Shown here: positions 34,736 to 43,547 of the stretch, piece after piece | Position numbering within the stretch: the stretch's first letter is position 1 | Layout of the letters: each line of letters opens with the position of its first letter | NCBI RefSeq assembly: GCF_042219855.1 | Contig: NZ_JBHJHP010000001.1 | Coordinates: 868,001 to 932,000, forward strand | Reading direction: 5' to 3' | Source: JBHJHP01 sp042219855 | GTDB taxonomy: Bacteria > Bacteroidota > Bacteroidia > Bacteroidales > UBA5342 | Length of the DNA: 64,000 bases | The notes under the pieces: generated by a model | Told to the model about the DNA's origin: nothing | Database searches by the model: none | The model's input: the letters and a program-made list of their open reading frames with translations, nothing else | Program-made: the position numbers and the translations under genes

Positions 34736-35115
34736 TGGGAGACGATATCCGTATCGATAAATGGTTATGGGCGGTCAGGCTTTTTAAAACCAGGTCGCTG
34801 GCTTCTGAAGCCTGCAAAAAAGGCCGTGTTTTTATAAACGGGCAGGAATGTAAAGCATCCAGGACGGTTCACATTGGTGATCAGGTTGAGGTAAAGGAAC
34901 CTCCGGTTACATTCCGTTATAAAGTTCTTGATCTGGCAGAAAAACGTATGGGGGCAAAACTTGTCCCGGGATTTCTTGAAGACATTACACCTGAAGATCA
35001 GAAAGAGATTCTTGAGATGCAGAACCTGGATCGTAAATACAACCGAAGAAAAGGATTGGGCCGCCCTACAAAAAAAGAACGCAGAGACATCGATAAATTC
35101 AGAGATGATGTGTAA
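34735..35115 (+). CDS. S4-domain RNA-binding protein (HslR/Hsp15-like)
   Basis: This 126-aa basic protein opens MGDDIRIDKWLWAVRLFKTR, the classic S4 RNA-binding domain of Hsp15, continuing SLASEACKKGRVFINGQECK and VHIGDQVEVKEPPVTFRYKV. The basic C-terminus (NRRKGLGRPTKKERRDIDKF) also fits the family. Hsp15 recycles stalled 50S subunits that carry nascent chains. That fits its translational coupling with pth, whose stop overlaps this ATG by one base. Confidence 0.9.
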   Translation: MGDDIRIDKWLWAVRLFKTRSLASEACKKGRVFINGQECKASRTVHIGDQVEVKEPPVTFRYKVLDLAEKRMGAKLVPGFLEDITPEDQKEILEMQNLDRKYNRRKGLGRPTKKERRDIDKFRDDV

Positions 35116-35133
35116 CACCACAGATTTATTGTT

Positions 35134-35676
35134 ATGTTAATTGCTCAACAGAAGAGAAAAGAAAATATTGCAGAATACCTGATCTATATGTGGCAAATCG
35201 AGGATCAGATCAGGGCCTTTAATTTTAACATAGAGGCTATACAAGTTAATATTGTAGATAAATATGATCAGCCGGTTGAAGTGAAAAAGCAGATCAGAAA
35301 TTGGTATGAGAACCTTATCCTTTTAATGAGAAACGAAGGTATAACAGCATCCGGTCATTTACAGGTAACAAAAAACCTGATTCTTGATTTATACAACACG
35401 CATCTGTATCTTCTGAAAACACCAAAGGAAATTAAATACCAGACTACATTTGCCACTGCCAGACCGGATCTTGAGCTGCTGAAGGTAAAGACGAAAGAAA
35501 CAAATGATATTGCTGCTGCATTTCAGTTCCTCTATGGTACCCTGCTACTGCGATTGCAGGGAAAAGAGTTAAGCAGAGATACAGTTAGCAGTCTGAAGCG
35601 AATTTCATCTCTGATAAGTTTACTGGCTGCCAGGCATCACCGGTTTGAACGCGGAGAAGAAGAAATTGATATTTAA
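35134..35676 (+). CDS. DUF4924 family protein
   Basis: This 180-aa soluble, helix-rich protein starts MLIAQQKRKENIAEYLIYMW and has YENLILLMRNEGITASGHLQ and LAARHHRFERGEEEIDI at the end. It corresponds to the DUF4924 family, seen mainly in Bacteroidota, with no known function. It lies 18 bp downstream of the S4-domain gene in the same orientation, so it is probably the last gene of the rplY-pth unit. Confidence 0.8.
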   Translation: MLIAQQKRKENIAEYLIYMWQIEDQIRAFNFNIEAIQVNIVDKYDQPVEVKKQIRNWYENLILLMRNEGITASGHLQVTKNLILDLYNTHLYLLKTPKEIKYQTTFATARPDLELLKVKTKETNDIAAAFQFLYGTLLLRLQGKELSRDTVSSLKRISSLISLLAARHHRFERGEEEIDI

Positions 35677-35812
35677 TAAATCAGGAATATATTCGTCTGG
35701 TGATAATAAATTTATATCGCCAAACCCATGAATTATTCTGTATTCAGTTATGAATTGCAAGAAACTCCAGCAGTACTTCAAAGTCCGTAGTTAACACCTT
35801 ACATTTAAAAGC

Positions 35813-36274
35813 ATGAAAAAATCAGTTTTTGTATTTGACCTTGATTTTACAATATGGGATGCAGGAGGAACCTGGTGCGATTGCACAACACCACCCTATC
35901 GTAATGTCAACGCACATATTCTGGATTATCATGGGGCAGAAATACGACTTTATAAAGATGTAAGAACAATACTGGACCGGCTTAAAACATCAGGAAAAAT
36001 TATAGCTGCTGCATCAAGAACCAATGCACCTGAAATTGCCAGGGAATTACTTGAAAGATTCCGGATCAGACCTTACTTTGATATTGAAGAAATTTATCCA
36101 TCCTCAAAAGATAAACACCTGTCTGAAATTATGCATCAAAGTAAAATGAATAGCGAAGATCTTGTATTTTTTGATGACGAGTTACGGAATATAAGGGATG
36201 TTTCAAAGTTGGGCATTAAAAGCATCCATATACCCAACGGAATAACGGCAGCTCATATTGAACCGTACCTTTAA
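35813..36274 (+). CDS. Magnesium-dependent phosphatase-1 (MDP-1) family HAD hydrolase
   Basis: This 153-aa HAD enzyme has the nucleophile motif FDLDFTIWDAGGTWC with Asp9 and Asp11, motif II in IIAAASRTNAPEIARELL, a lysine in SSKDKHLSEIM, and motif IV in LVFFDDELRNIRDVSKLGI. The short cap and the overall order match MDP-1, a family first described in eukaryotes and thought to act on protein phosphotyrosine or fructosamine phosphates. The substrate here is unknown. Its stop overlaps the convergent PLP-enzyme gene by 4 bp. Confidence 0.85.
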   Translation: MKKSVFVFDLDFTIWDAGGTWCDCTTPPYRNVNAHILDYHGAEIRLYKDVRTILDRLKTSGKIIAAASRTNAPEIARELLERFRIRPYFDIEEIYPSSKDKHLSEIMHQSKMNSEDLVFFDDELRNIRDVSKLGIKSIHIPNGITAAHIEPYL

Positions 36275-37581
36275 ACCACCAGTGTCTCGTCAGGCTTGAA
36301 CAAGCCAAGCACTCTTCTGATTACGACTGCCGGGTCAGGATCAATCGGAAATACAATTTCAGGTTTCAGATGGTAGATTTTATGTTCCTTCCTGAACCGT
36401 TGCCCACCGCCACCGGTAATATTCAGCATAATAATCTTATCTTTTTCAATTTTTCCTGATTTTACACTGTTAATAAGTGTTGCCAGTGCAATGGCAGCTG
36501 CCGGTTCAACATCGGCCCCCTCCAGTTCTTTAAACATTTGTGCAGCCATTTCTGCCTCGTTGTTATCTGCTATCAACACCTCCCCGTCTGTAGCTTTCAG
36601 TGCATCATACAAACCACCGGCAAGACTGTAAGGTGGTTTTCGGTTGGATAATACCTTCGCATTAATAATTTCAACCTGTCGACGGGCTTCATCATCATCA
36701 AACGGAAAAAGATCACGCGAGTCAGCCACATAAGCATCTGCAATTGGTACAAAAGGATGATTTTGTGAAACCATCAGCTTCATCATCTTATTGCCGTACT
36801 TCCCGTCTTCAATAAAACGCAAATTGGCTTCCCAGGCAGCAATCGCTCCTGTGCCACTTCCTACAGCCTGAAAATAATAATGCGGTATTTCACCTATGGT
36901 CGTTACCGCAGAAAGCACCGTTGTTCCCATGCCATCACGACGGGCAACATTTTTGGCTCCACCTTCAGGTAAAAACTGCGGATGCGTACAGACGATATTG
37001 GATAAATGAATCGCATCAAAATAGTCGGCTCCTTTTTGTGATGCAATAAGTTTTACGCATGGATCCACGGGATGATCGAACCATAAAGCATCCAGATTGT
37101 CTTCAGGAACACAAAGTAAAAGTGGTATTTTATTTTTGCTGCAAACACTTGCAAAAGCACGTGCTGTATTACCTGCAGATGCCACAACCAGTATTTTATC
37201 ACTGATACCTGAAAGACGGGCACAAACTGAATATGCTTCACATTCCTTGAAGGAACCTGTGCGCATCTCTGCTCCCTTTTCCGGCCAGTAACCATTAAAG
37301 GTGATGTAAAGGTTTTCCAGTCCCAATTCTTTTGCCAGTCCCTCACTTTTATAGGTTACCGGAGACCCTGAACCTGCCAGTATAGTTTTAATCGGCAACC
37401 AGTCCGCAAAACGATATAAACCAGGCAGTTCTTCTCTTATGTTTAATTCCTTTTTCTCGTATTCAGCACGTATAAGTGATGGCGTTTCATCACCTGAATA
37501 ATCAAGCGTCCAACCTTCATCTTCAAATTCAGCAGCACTGCTTACTGATACTAATCTGTATTTTGTAGGGGCAAAATTCAT
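36271..37581 (-). CDS. Cysteate synthase-like PLP enzyme (threonine synthase paralogue)
   Basis: The start is taken at ATG 37581 (MNFAPTKYRLVSVSSAAEFE), giving 436 aa. It is a fold-type II PLP enzyme; the lysine lies in MRTGSFKECEAYSVCARLSG, VVASAGNTARAFASVCSKN binds phosphate or carboxylate, and YYFQAVGSGTGAIAAWEANL and NITGGGGQRF bind the cofactor. The substrate-binding segments (TFNGYWPEKGAEM, LWFDHPVDPCVK) differ from true threonine synthases and fit the cysteate synthase branch, which makes L-cysteate from O-phosphoserine and sulfite. In Bacteroidota cysteate is the first precursor of capnine-type sulfonolipids. The rest of that pathway is not in this window. Threonine synthase remains the alternative. 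Confidence 0.72.
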   Translation of the reverse strand: MNFAPTKYRLVSVSSAAEFEDEGWTLDYSGDETPSLIRAEYEKKELNIREELPGLYRFADWLPIKTILAGSGSPVTYKSEGLAKELGLENLYITFNGYWPEKGAEMRTGSFKECEAYSVCARLSGISDKILVVASAGNTARAFASVCSKNKIPLLLCVPEDNLDALWFDHPVDPCVKLIASQKGADYFDAIHLSNIVCTHPQFLPEGGAKNVARRDGMGTTVLSAVTTIGEIPHYYFQAVGSGTGAIAAWEANLRFIEDGKYGNKMMKLMVSQNHPFVPIADAYVADSRDLFPFDDDEARRQVEIINAKVLSNRKPPYSLAGGLYDALKATDGEVLIADNNEAEMAAQMFKELEGADVEPAAAIALATLINSVKSGKIEKDKIIMLNITGGGGQRFRKEHKIYHLKPEIVFPIDPDPAVVIRRVLGLFKPDETLVV

Positions 37582-37749
37582 TATCCTCTGCTTAATTTCG
37601 CGTAAAAATAGCAATATTTATTAGAGAATTCCTAATATGCTACCTTGCGGTATTATTTTATTTTATATTTTAGTGCGAAAATTTTAATTCTTATAAAATA
37701 TTGATAATTTTATAATTCTTTAAAACTGATGTTTAACTGAGAACTGTGT

Positions 37750-37962
37750 ATGAGTCTACTAAAGAAAGTATTCCGGTTTTATTATGAAGGATTCAAAGGC
37801 ATGACGGTTGGGAAAACATTATGGGCAGTCATCCTGATTAAGTTATTCATTATGTTCGTTATTCTCAGACTTTTTTTCTTTCCGGATTTTTTAAAAACAA
37901 ATTACAAATCAGATAAAGAGCGTGCAGAGCACGTGAGAAATGAACTTATTAATTTAAATTAA
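37750..37962 (+). CDS. DUF4492 small membrane protein upstream of cydA
   Basis: This 70-aa protein has an amphipathic start (MSLLKKVFRFYYEGFKGMTV), one membrane helix (TLWAVILIKLFIMFVILRLF) and a charged tail (NYKSDKERAEHVRNELINLN). It is a DUF4492 member, a family found just before cydA in Bacteroidota; the gap to cydA is 6 bp. It probably helps assemble or stabilise the cytochrome bd oxidase. The role is inferred from context. Confidence 0.82.
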   Translation: MSLLKKVFRFYYEGFKGMTVGKTLWAVILIKLFIMFVILRLFFFPDFLKTNYKSDKERAEHVRNELINLN

Positions 37963-37968
37963 ACCACT

Positions 37969-39555
37969 ATGCTAGAGAACTTTGACTTGAGCCTTGTCAA
38001 CTGGTCCAGGGCACAATTTGCACTCACTGCGATCTACCATTGGCTATTTGTCCCGCTAACACTCGGGATAACGTTTATTATAGCCATCATGGAATCCATC
38101 TATGTTAAAACCGGTAATGAGCAGTGGAAAAAGATCACAAAATTCTGGATGACCCTTTTTGGCATCAACTTTGCCATTGGTGTTGCTACCGGAATTATCA
38201 TGGAATTCCAGTTCGGCACAAACTGGTCGAACTATTCATGGTTTGTAGGTGACATATTTGGTGCACCACTGGCAATAGAAGGAATTATGGCATTCTTTAT
38301 GGAATCCACTTTTATTGCTGTTATGTTTTTCGGTTGGAATAAAGTCAGTAAACGTTTCCACCTTATTTCCACATGGTTAACTGCCATTGGTGCAAATTTA
38401 TCCGCCTTGTGGATTTTAGTAGCCAACGGCTGGATGCAGAATCCAACCGGAATGTGGTTCAACCCGGAAACCGTACGAAACGAAATGGTAAACTTCTGGG
38501 AAGTTCTCTTCTCTCCTATGGCCATCAGTAAATTCATACATACAACGTCCTCAAGTTTTGTTCTGGCAAGTTTCTTTGTCATAGGCATCAGTTCCTGGTT
38601 CCTGTTGAAGAAAAAACATGTTGACATGGCCAAAAAAAGTATTCTTGTAGCCACGGTATTCGGATTTCTATCTTCAATATATGTAGCTTCTACCGGCGAC
38701 TACAGTGCTGCATCGGTAAGTGAGACGCAGCCCATGAAGCTGGCGGCTGTTGAAGGCCTATATGAAGGTTCAACCGAAGCGCCGTTAGTTGCATTTGGAA
38801 TACTCACCAACACGGATTCAGAAGATTTGTCAGCCGATGGAAAATACCTTGTTAAAATGGATGTGCCCATTCCGGGATTTCTTTCGTTAATGGCATTTGG
38901 CAACTTTGAAGCTTTTGTACCCGGTATTAAGGATCTTGTAAAAGGTAATCCCGAACAGGGCATATTATCGTTTGAAGAAAAAATATCGCGCGGGCATGTG
39001 GCCAAAGAAGCATTAAAAGAATTCAGTTCCATTAAAGATAAATCAGATCCCCGCTACAAAGAGTTATATGCTCAGTTTAAAGATGAGCAGTGGCTGGAAA
39101 GTTATTTCAAATACTTTGGTTACGGCGATTACTATCATCCTGATAAATCGGTTCGTGAAAAGAATGCCTATGAACTGATCCCAAATGTGCCCTTAACATT
39201 TTACTCGTTCCATATTATGGTAATTCTCGGGTTCCTTTTCATTATAGTACTCGGCATCTACGGCTTCATGATTTACAGGGGAACCCTGGAGAAAAACAAA
39301 TGGTTATTGTGGGCAGGCGTTTTCTTTGTTCCCTTAGCCTACATTGCTTCCATTTCGGGCTGGAATGTTGCTGAGCTTGGAAGACAGCCATGGGTAATAC
39401 AGGATTTAATGCCAACACTGACTGCTGTGACAAAAATAGACAGCGCCTCAGTTATCACAACCTTCTGGATGTTTGCTGCCATTTTTACGGCGCTTCTTAT
39501 AGCTGAACTACGCATTATGTTTACCCAAATTAAAAAAGGTCCTCAAGAACACTAA
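37969..39555 (+). CDS. cydA: Cytochrome bd oxidase subunit I
   Basis: This 528-aa inner-membrane subunit binds hemes b558, b595 and d and oxidises quinol. Landmarks are WSRAQFALTAIYHWLFVPLT with the heme-ligand His24, EFQFGTNWSNYSWFVGDIFG, GAPLAIEGIMAFFMESTFIA, SSSFVLASFFVIGISSWFLL, and GWNVAELGRQPWVIQDLMPT near the C-terminus, the GRQPW signature. The Q-loop region between about residues 260 and 400 is soluble. It is in the operon DUF4492-cydA-cydB-cydX-like, whose product supports respiration at low oxygen. Confidence 0.96.
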   Translation: MLENFDLSLVNWSRAQFALTAIYHWLFVPLTLGITFIIAIMESIYVKTGNEQWKKITKFWMTLFGINFAIGVATGIIMEFQFGTNWSNYSWFVGDIFGAPLAIEGIMAFFMESTFIAVMFFGWNKVSKRFHLISTWLTAIGANLSALWILVANGWMQNPTGMWFNPETVRNEMVNFWEVLFSPMAISKFIHTTSSSFVLASFFVIGISSWFLLKKKHVDMAKKSILVATVFGFLSSIYVASTGDYSAASVSETQPMKLAAVEGLYEGSTEAPLVAFGILTNTDSEDLSADGKYLVKMDVPIPGFLSLMAFGNFEAFVPGIKDLVKGNPEQGILSFEEKISRGHVAKEALKEFSSIKDKSDPRYKELYAQFKDEQWLESYFKYFGYGDYYHPDKSVREKNAYELIPNVPLTFYSFHIMVILGFLFIIVLGIYGFMIYRGTLEKNKWLLWAGVFFVPLAYIASISGWNVAELGRQPWVIQDLMPTLTAVTKIDSASVITTFWMFAAIFTALLIAELRIMFTQIKKGPQEH

Positions 39556-39566
39556 AAAAGAATATC

Positions 39567-40703
39567 ATGGAACAAAGTACATACAATATATTTCAACACT
39601 ACTGGTTTTTTGTTGATGCCCTTTTAGGTGGATTACTCGTTTTTCTGCTATTTGTTCAGGGTGGTCAGACCTTTATACTAACGCTGGCCAAAAACAACCA
39701 GGAGAAAGCCCTAATTGCGAATTCACTGGGCCGTAAATGGGAATTTACATTTACAACTCTGGTTACATTCGGAGGTGCTTTTTTTGCTTCTTTCCCACTG
39801 TTTTACTCCACCAGTTTTGGCGGAGCCTACTGGGTTTGGATACTCATCCTGTTTGCCTTTATCATTCAGGCTATATCTTATGAATTCCGATCAAAACCAA
39901 ATAATTTTCTGGGACAGAAAACCTTTGATATATTTCTGTTTTTAAATGGCACTCTGGGAACCATCTTACTGGGAACTGCGGTTGCAACACTTTTTACCGG
40001 TTCAGCTTTTACAATTACCGAAACCAAGTCGGTTATCTGGGAAGGTCCGCTCAGAGGAGTTGAAGCAGCTTTCAATATACACAACCTTTCCCTTGGTCTG
40101 GCAGTATTCTTCCTGGCCCGTATCAACGGTTTATTATATTTCATAAACTCCATCAGTGATGAAGCATTTATTGAAAGAACGCAAAAAAGGATTTTACCCA
40201 ATACAATTGGTTTCCTGGTTACCTTTCTGACTTTCGTCATCTGGTTATTCCTCAGAGATGGTTATGCTGTGAATCCCGATACCGGTGAAGTATTTATGCA
40301 ACCGTTCAAATATTTCAATAACATGATCCAGATGCCACTGGTCGGAATCGTCTTCCTTACAGGTGTTGTACTGGTTCTGTTTGGATTATTCAGGGTATTA
40401 TTTACAGATAAAAAGAATGGTGCCATCTGGTTCACCGGAATAGGAACAGTGCTGGCTGTTGTTACACTGCTGCTCGATGCCGGATTTAACAATACCTCAT
40501 TTTATCCGTCATATAGTTCGTTGCAGAGCTCGCTGACCATCCATAACGCATCATCCAGTCCGTTTACACTCAAAGCCATGTCAATCGTATCCATACTGGT
40601 CCCCTTTGTACTGGCTTATATCTGGTATGCATGGAGTGCCATGAATAAAGAGAAGATAACCACCAAAGAGCTGGAAAGCAAAGACGGAGGTCATGTTTAT
40701 TAA
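39567..40703 (+). CDS. cydB: Cytochrome bd oxidase subunit II
   Basis: This 378-aa polytopic subunit begins MEQSTYNIFQHYWFFVDALL and has about nine membrane helices. FVDALLGGLLVFLLFVQGGQ replaces the more usual start of proteobacterial CydB, in line with the Bacteroidota form. FEFRSKP-like SYEFRSKPNNFL and LRGVEAAFNIHNLSLGLAVF are also typical. It starts 11 bp after cydA and is followed by a CydX-like gene, so the oxidase operon is complete. Assembly genes cydCD are not nearby. Confidence 0.94.
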   Translation: MEQSTYNIFQHYWFFVDALLGGLLVFLLFVQGGQTFILTLAKNNQEKALIANSLGRKWEFTFTTLVTFGGAFFASFPLFYSTSFGGAYWVWILILFAFIIQAISYEFRSKPNNFLGQKTFDIFLFLNGTLGTILLGTAVATLFTGSAFTITETKSVIWEGPLRGVEAAFNIHNLSLGLAVFFLARINGLLYFINSISDEAFIERTQKRILPNTIGFLVTFLTFVIWLFLRDGYAVNPDTGEVFMQPFKYFNNMIQMPLVGIVFLTGVVLVLFGLFRVLFTDKKNGAIWFTGIGTVLAVVTLLLDAGFNNTSFYPSYSSLQSSLTIHNASSSPFTLKAMSIVSILVPFVLAYIWYAWSAMNKEKITTKELESKDGGHVY

Positions 40704-40726
40704 TTAACCTATTAAAACGAAATATT

Positions 40727-40834
40727 ATGTTAACTGAAATATTCTGGTTTTTAACCTGGCCTGCGCTCATAGCAGTAACTTATTTTCTTACCACATGGTT
40801 GGTTAAAAAATACGAAGAAAAGACTGAAAAGTAG
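40727..40834 (+). CDS. CydX-like small subunit of cytochrome bd oxidase
   Basis: A 35-codon frame starts at ATG 40727, 23 bp after cydB. It encodes MLTEIFWFLTWPALIAVTYF, then a short basic/acidic tail ending KYEEKTEK. One membrane helix with early Trp residues, position directly after cydB, and length of 35 aa match CydX/CbdX-type subunits, which stabilise the hemes. Sequence similarity to E. coli CydX is limited, so the call rests on size, topology and position. Confidence 0.75.
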   Translation: MLTEIFWFLTWPALIAVTYFLTTWLVKKYEEKTEK

Positions 40835-40882
40835 ATAGTTCTCTAAGTATAAAATGCCCGTTATGCCGGATATACGCCGGAT

Positions 40883-43096
40883 CTATAACTGATCCAGATC
40901 GTAGCGTAACCTGTCCAGCATAATGGGCATTTCATTTTGATCCACACCCTTTTCAATCAGTAAGGTCTTATCCACATTAAAGACTTTGATAAACTTCTCC
41001 ATATCACCTTTAAACAGGTTTACACTTTGCTTATACATAGCTAAAGCACCCTGCCTGTCCTGTTTTACCCACATTACATGACCAAAATTCATATAATCAT
41101 GCATATCCGCTTTGTCATCTGCAATTCTCTGATAGTATTTTAAGGCCTGATCCAGTTTCCCGGTAACGAATGAACACCAGGCTATCGGCTTCCAGACGCG
41201 CGTATTCTTTGTATCAAGGTATTCAACTCTGAAATAATACTTTAATGCTTCCCCGTATTTCTTCTGATCCAACAGACAATGTCCGATGGACAGCTGCACC
41301 CTCAGGTTTTCATCATCAATAACTTCAGCCTGACGGTAATACTCCAGTGCCTTATCCGGCATGCTCAGCTGTCTGTAGCAATAGGCAATCTTTTTAATGG
41401 TCCAAAGTTCCTGAGACCGGATCAGGTCAGCTTTAGTATAGAATTGCAGTGCTCCCTGATAATCTCCGGCAAGCTGCATGGAATAACCGGCCTTTTGCAG
41501 AATCTCAACATTTTCGGGATCATCCTGCAACAAAATCTCGAATACCTCCAGGGCCTCTACAAAATAGTTTTTGGCAAAGTAGTACTCACCTATATTACGC
41601 CACTTCTTTTTATCCTCAATAATTTTCTCAAAAAATGTCTTGTTATGAAAATCGAGGCGCCAGCTGAAAAGATCGCCAAAATCTCTTTTCTGAGGATGTA
41701 ACTTCGCAAAGCGATATAAATCCTGAATATACTGGTTTGATATTTTTTCTGCATCGAGATCCGGTTTGATGACTGCATCGTCCTTATCGTTTTCATCAAA
41801 CTGCCCCAGTTCAGCATTTAATGCCTTCGACATCATCTCTTTGTAGGATGAGGGAACCTGCTGAACACTAAGCACAAATGAATATTTATCTGAGTTGCAC
41901 AAAAAGCGCGTATCTTTTAACGCAGATATAAAATCGGTTTTCAAGTCTTCACCGGCAGCTCTCACAAGATCAGGATGCTGAACCGAAAATGGAATAAACC
42001 AGTTGATCAGACGCTTAAAAAACGGAAAACTCTTGAGCATAGCAAAAGTGCTCATAAACACGTCAGCACCTTCCATCTGTAGCTCAGAAAACTCCTCAAG
42101 CTTATTGGTCAATCCCGGAACATCATCAAACATGTGTTGCCAGTCCGGGTTCTTATCTTCTGTTATATCGTCTTTCAGAAGATTATCCAGGTTAAGTTTA
42201 TCCATGATATAGGGGTTCATTTTCACCATTTCAGGCAAAATCTCCTCCTGCATCTTTTTTGTTAGTTTTTCAGTTTCTTTGCTACGAATCAGCTGAATCA
42301 CTATTTTTTCCACACTTTTAACAAAGCTTTTATCCTCACTTAAAAGCTCCAGACGATGGTTTATTTCAGGAAAAAACTGCAACCGCCCATCAAAAATATA
42401 GAGGACAATCAGCGCACCAAATATGGCTCTCTGTCTGATCTCATCGTTTTTATGAACCGAATAATCGAACAATAACTTAAGTTTCCCCGGATCAAAACAA
42501 CGCATTGAACTCAGCGTTAAAGCTGAAATCATTAAGGATTTTCCAAATACAGGTCCGTTATCCAGAAGCATATAATCGCGAAAATGCCTTACGGTCTGTT
42601 CATTATAAAAATCCGACAGCCAGAAATAATTAAAGAAAAACTGCAGATCCTCAAGGTATTTTTCACCTTCCTGCGAATGATCTGCGGCAGATTCTACAAG
42701 TGCAGAAAGTTCCAGTTTATCATGAAAGCCTTGTAGTGATTCAAATTTATCGTTCACAATTTCTGCCTTGGGAATTGGAAACGACCGTTTCAGACTGAAG
42801 GGAAATGCCGGCGAATATTTCGTCAGCATTTGCTGTGTCACCTCATCCAGCAGACGAAAAGCTGAAGTAATTAAATCATGATAAATGGTATCCCGTTCCG
42901 GATCCTTAACACCGGCCACGGTGTATTTCAGCATAAATTTATAAGTGGTCTGGTATTGTTCCATTTTATCCTTAAGATCTACAGATTGCAGATCCTCAAG
43001 CATTTCGCTGATGATATCAAATGTATCTTTTAACAAACGCTCCCTGAGATAAGCCTCAGCTTTCCTGTTCAATTCAACTATCTTCTTCTCTTCCAT
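40883..43096 (-). CDS. Large TPR-repeat protein
   Basis: This 737-aa soluble protein starts MEEKKIVELNRKAEAYLRER and has no signal peptide. The N-terminal 400 residues are helical and unassigned. From about residue 500 to 700 there are consecutive 34-residue TPR units: YFAKNYFVEALEVFEILLQD, AGYSMQLAGDYQGALQFYTK, YRQLSMPDKALEYYRQAEVI, LLDQKKYGEALKYYFRVEYL, and SFVTGKLDQALKYYQRIADD. It ends QNEMPIMLDRLRYDLDQL. It is probably a cytoplasmic scaffold; function is unknown. The lipoprotein gene at 43099 lies 2 bp upstream, suggesting cotranscription. Confidence 0.8.
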   Translation of the reverse strand: MEEKKIVELNRKAEAYLRERLLKDTFDIISEMLEDLQSVDLKDKMEQYQTTYKFMLKYTVAGVKDPERDTIYHDLITSAFRLLDEVTQQMLTKYSPAFPFSLKRSFPIPKAEIVNDKFESLQGFHDKLELSALVESAADHSQEGEKYLEDLQFFFNYFWLSDFYNEQTVRHFRDYMLLDNGPVFGKSLMISALTLSSMRCFDPGKLKLLFDYSVHKNDEIRQRAIFGALIVLYIFDGRLQFFPEINHRLELLSEDKSFVKSVEKIVIQLIRSKETEKLTKKMQEEILPEMVKMNPYIMDKLNLDNLLKDDITEDKNPDWQHMFDDVPGLTNKLEEFSELQMEGADVFMSTFAMLKSFPFFKRLINWFIPFSVQHPDLVRAAGEDLKTDFISALKDTRFLCNSDKYSFVLSVQQVPSSYKEMMSKALNAELGQFDENDKDDAVIKPDLDAEKISNQYIQDLYRFAKLHPQKRDFGDLFSWRLDFHNKTFFEKIIEDKKKWRNIGEYYFAKNYFVEALEVFEILLQDDPENVEILQKAGYSMQLAGDYQGALQFYTKADLIRSQELWTIKKIAYCYRQLSMPDKALEYYRQAEVIDDENLRVQLSIGHCLLDQKKYGEALKYYFRVEYLDTKNTRVWKPIAWCSFVTGKLDQALKYYQRIADDKADMHDYMNFGHVMWVKQDRQGALAMYKQSVNLFKGDMEKFIKVFNVDKTLLIEKGVDQNEMPIMLDRLRYDLDQL

Positions 43097-43098
43097 TC

Positions 43099-43515
43099 TT
43101 ATTTCCTTATAAAATAGGCTGTTGCCGTATAACTGCTGTTATCCATGGTATAACTGTAGTCCAAACGAAACTGATCCTTATCGCTGACCACACCATTACT
43201 GTTTTTTATTTCTATCACATCAACCTGTTGCGGATCAACAATCATCCTGCTCCCTTCTGTCCTGACCTGCAGCATGTAATTCCTTATGGTGGTTTCCGGA
43301 TCATTAGCGGTATTTAAAAAGTTAGCAATCAACAGCCGACCGGCATTATTCGGATCAACCGATATGCTAACCTCATATGCATATCCGTCATAATAGCCAC
43401 CAACTTCATTTACAATCCAGTTGCCTTCAAGTTCTGTGATATCCACAACTGTTTTTTCGCAGGATGTCATGACCAATGACATTATAAGTAGCAGGTATAT
43501 TGCAATTTTATTCAT
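43099..43515 (-). CDS. Lipid-binding-like lipoprotein
   Basis: The start is taken at ATG 43515 (MNKIAIYLLLIMSLVMTS then Cys19), giving a 138-aa lipoprotein. The mature part begins EKTVVDITELEGNWIVNEVG, with GYYDGYAYEVSISVDPNNAG and RLDYSYTMDNSSYTATAYFI near the end. The GxW-type opening strand and the final beta-strand fit a small lipocalin/lipid-binding barrel as in the Lipid_bd (PF12888-type) proteins of Bacteroidota. The ligand is unknown. It lies between a phosphodiesterase and the TPR gene on the same strand. Confidence 0.68.
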   Translation of the reverse strand: MNKIAIYLLLIMSLVMTSCEKTVVDITELEGNWIVNEVGGYYDGYAYEVSISVDPNNAGRLLIANFLNTANDPETTIRNYMLQVRTEGSRMIVDPQQVDVIEIKNSNGVVSDKDQFRLDYSYTMDNSSYTATAYFIRK

Positions 43516-43547
43516 AACAATCTTTTTATGTAAAGATACAAAGTTAA

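Noticed and set aside
35729..35791. Twenty-codon ORF upstream of the MDP-1 gene (MNYSVFSYELQ...)
   Set aside because: It is short, has no coupling to a neighbour and no structural signal, so chance is the simplest explanation.
36271..37581. Annotation as threonine synthase
   Set aside because: The PLP core is shared, but the segments around TFNGYWPEKG and LWFDHPVDPCVK fit cysteate synthase better; no homoserine pathway genes are adjacent. Kept as the alternative.
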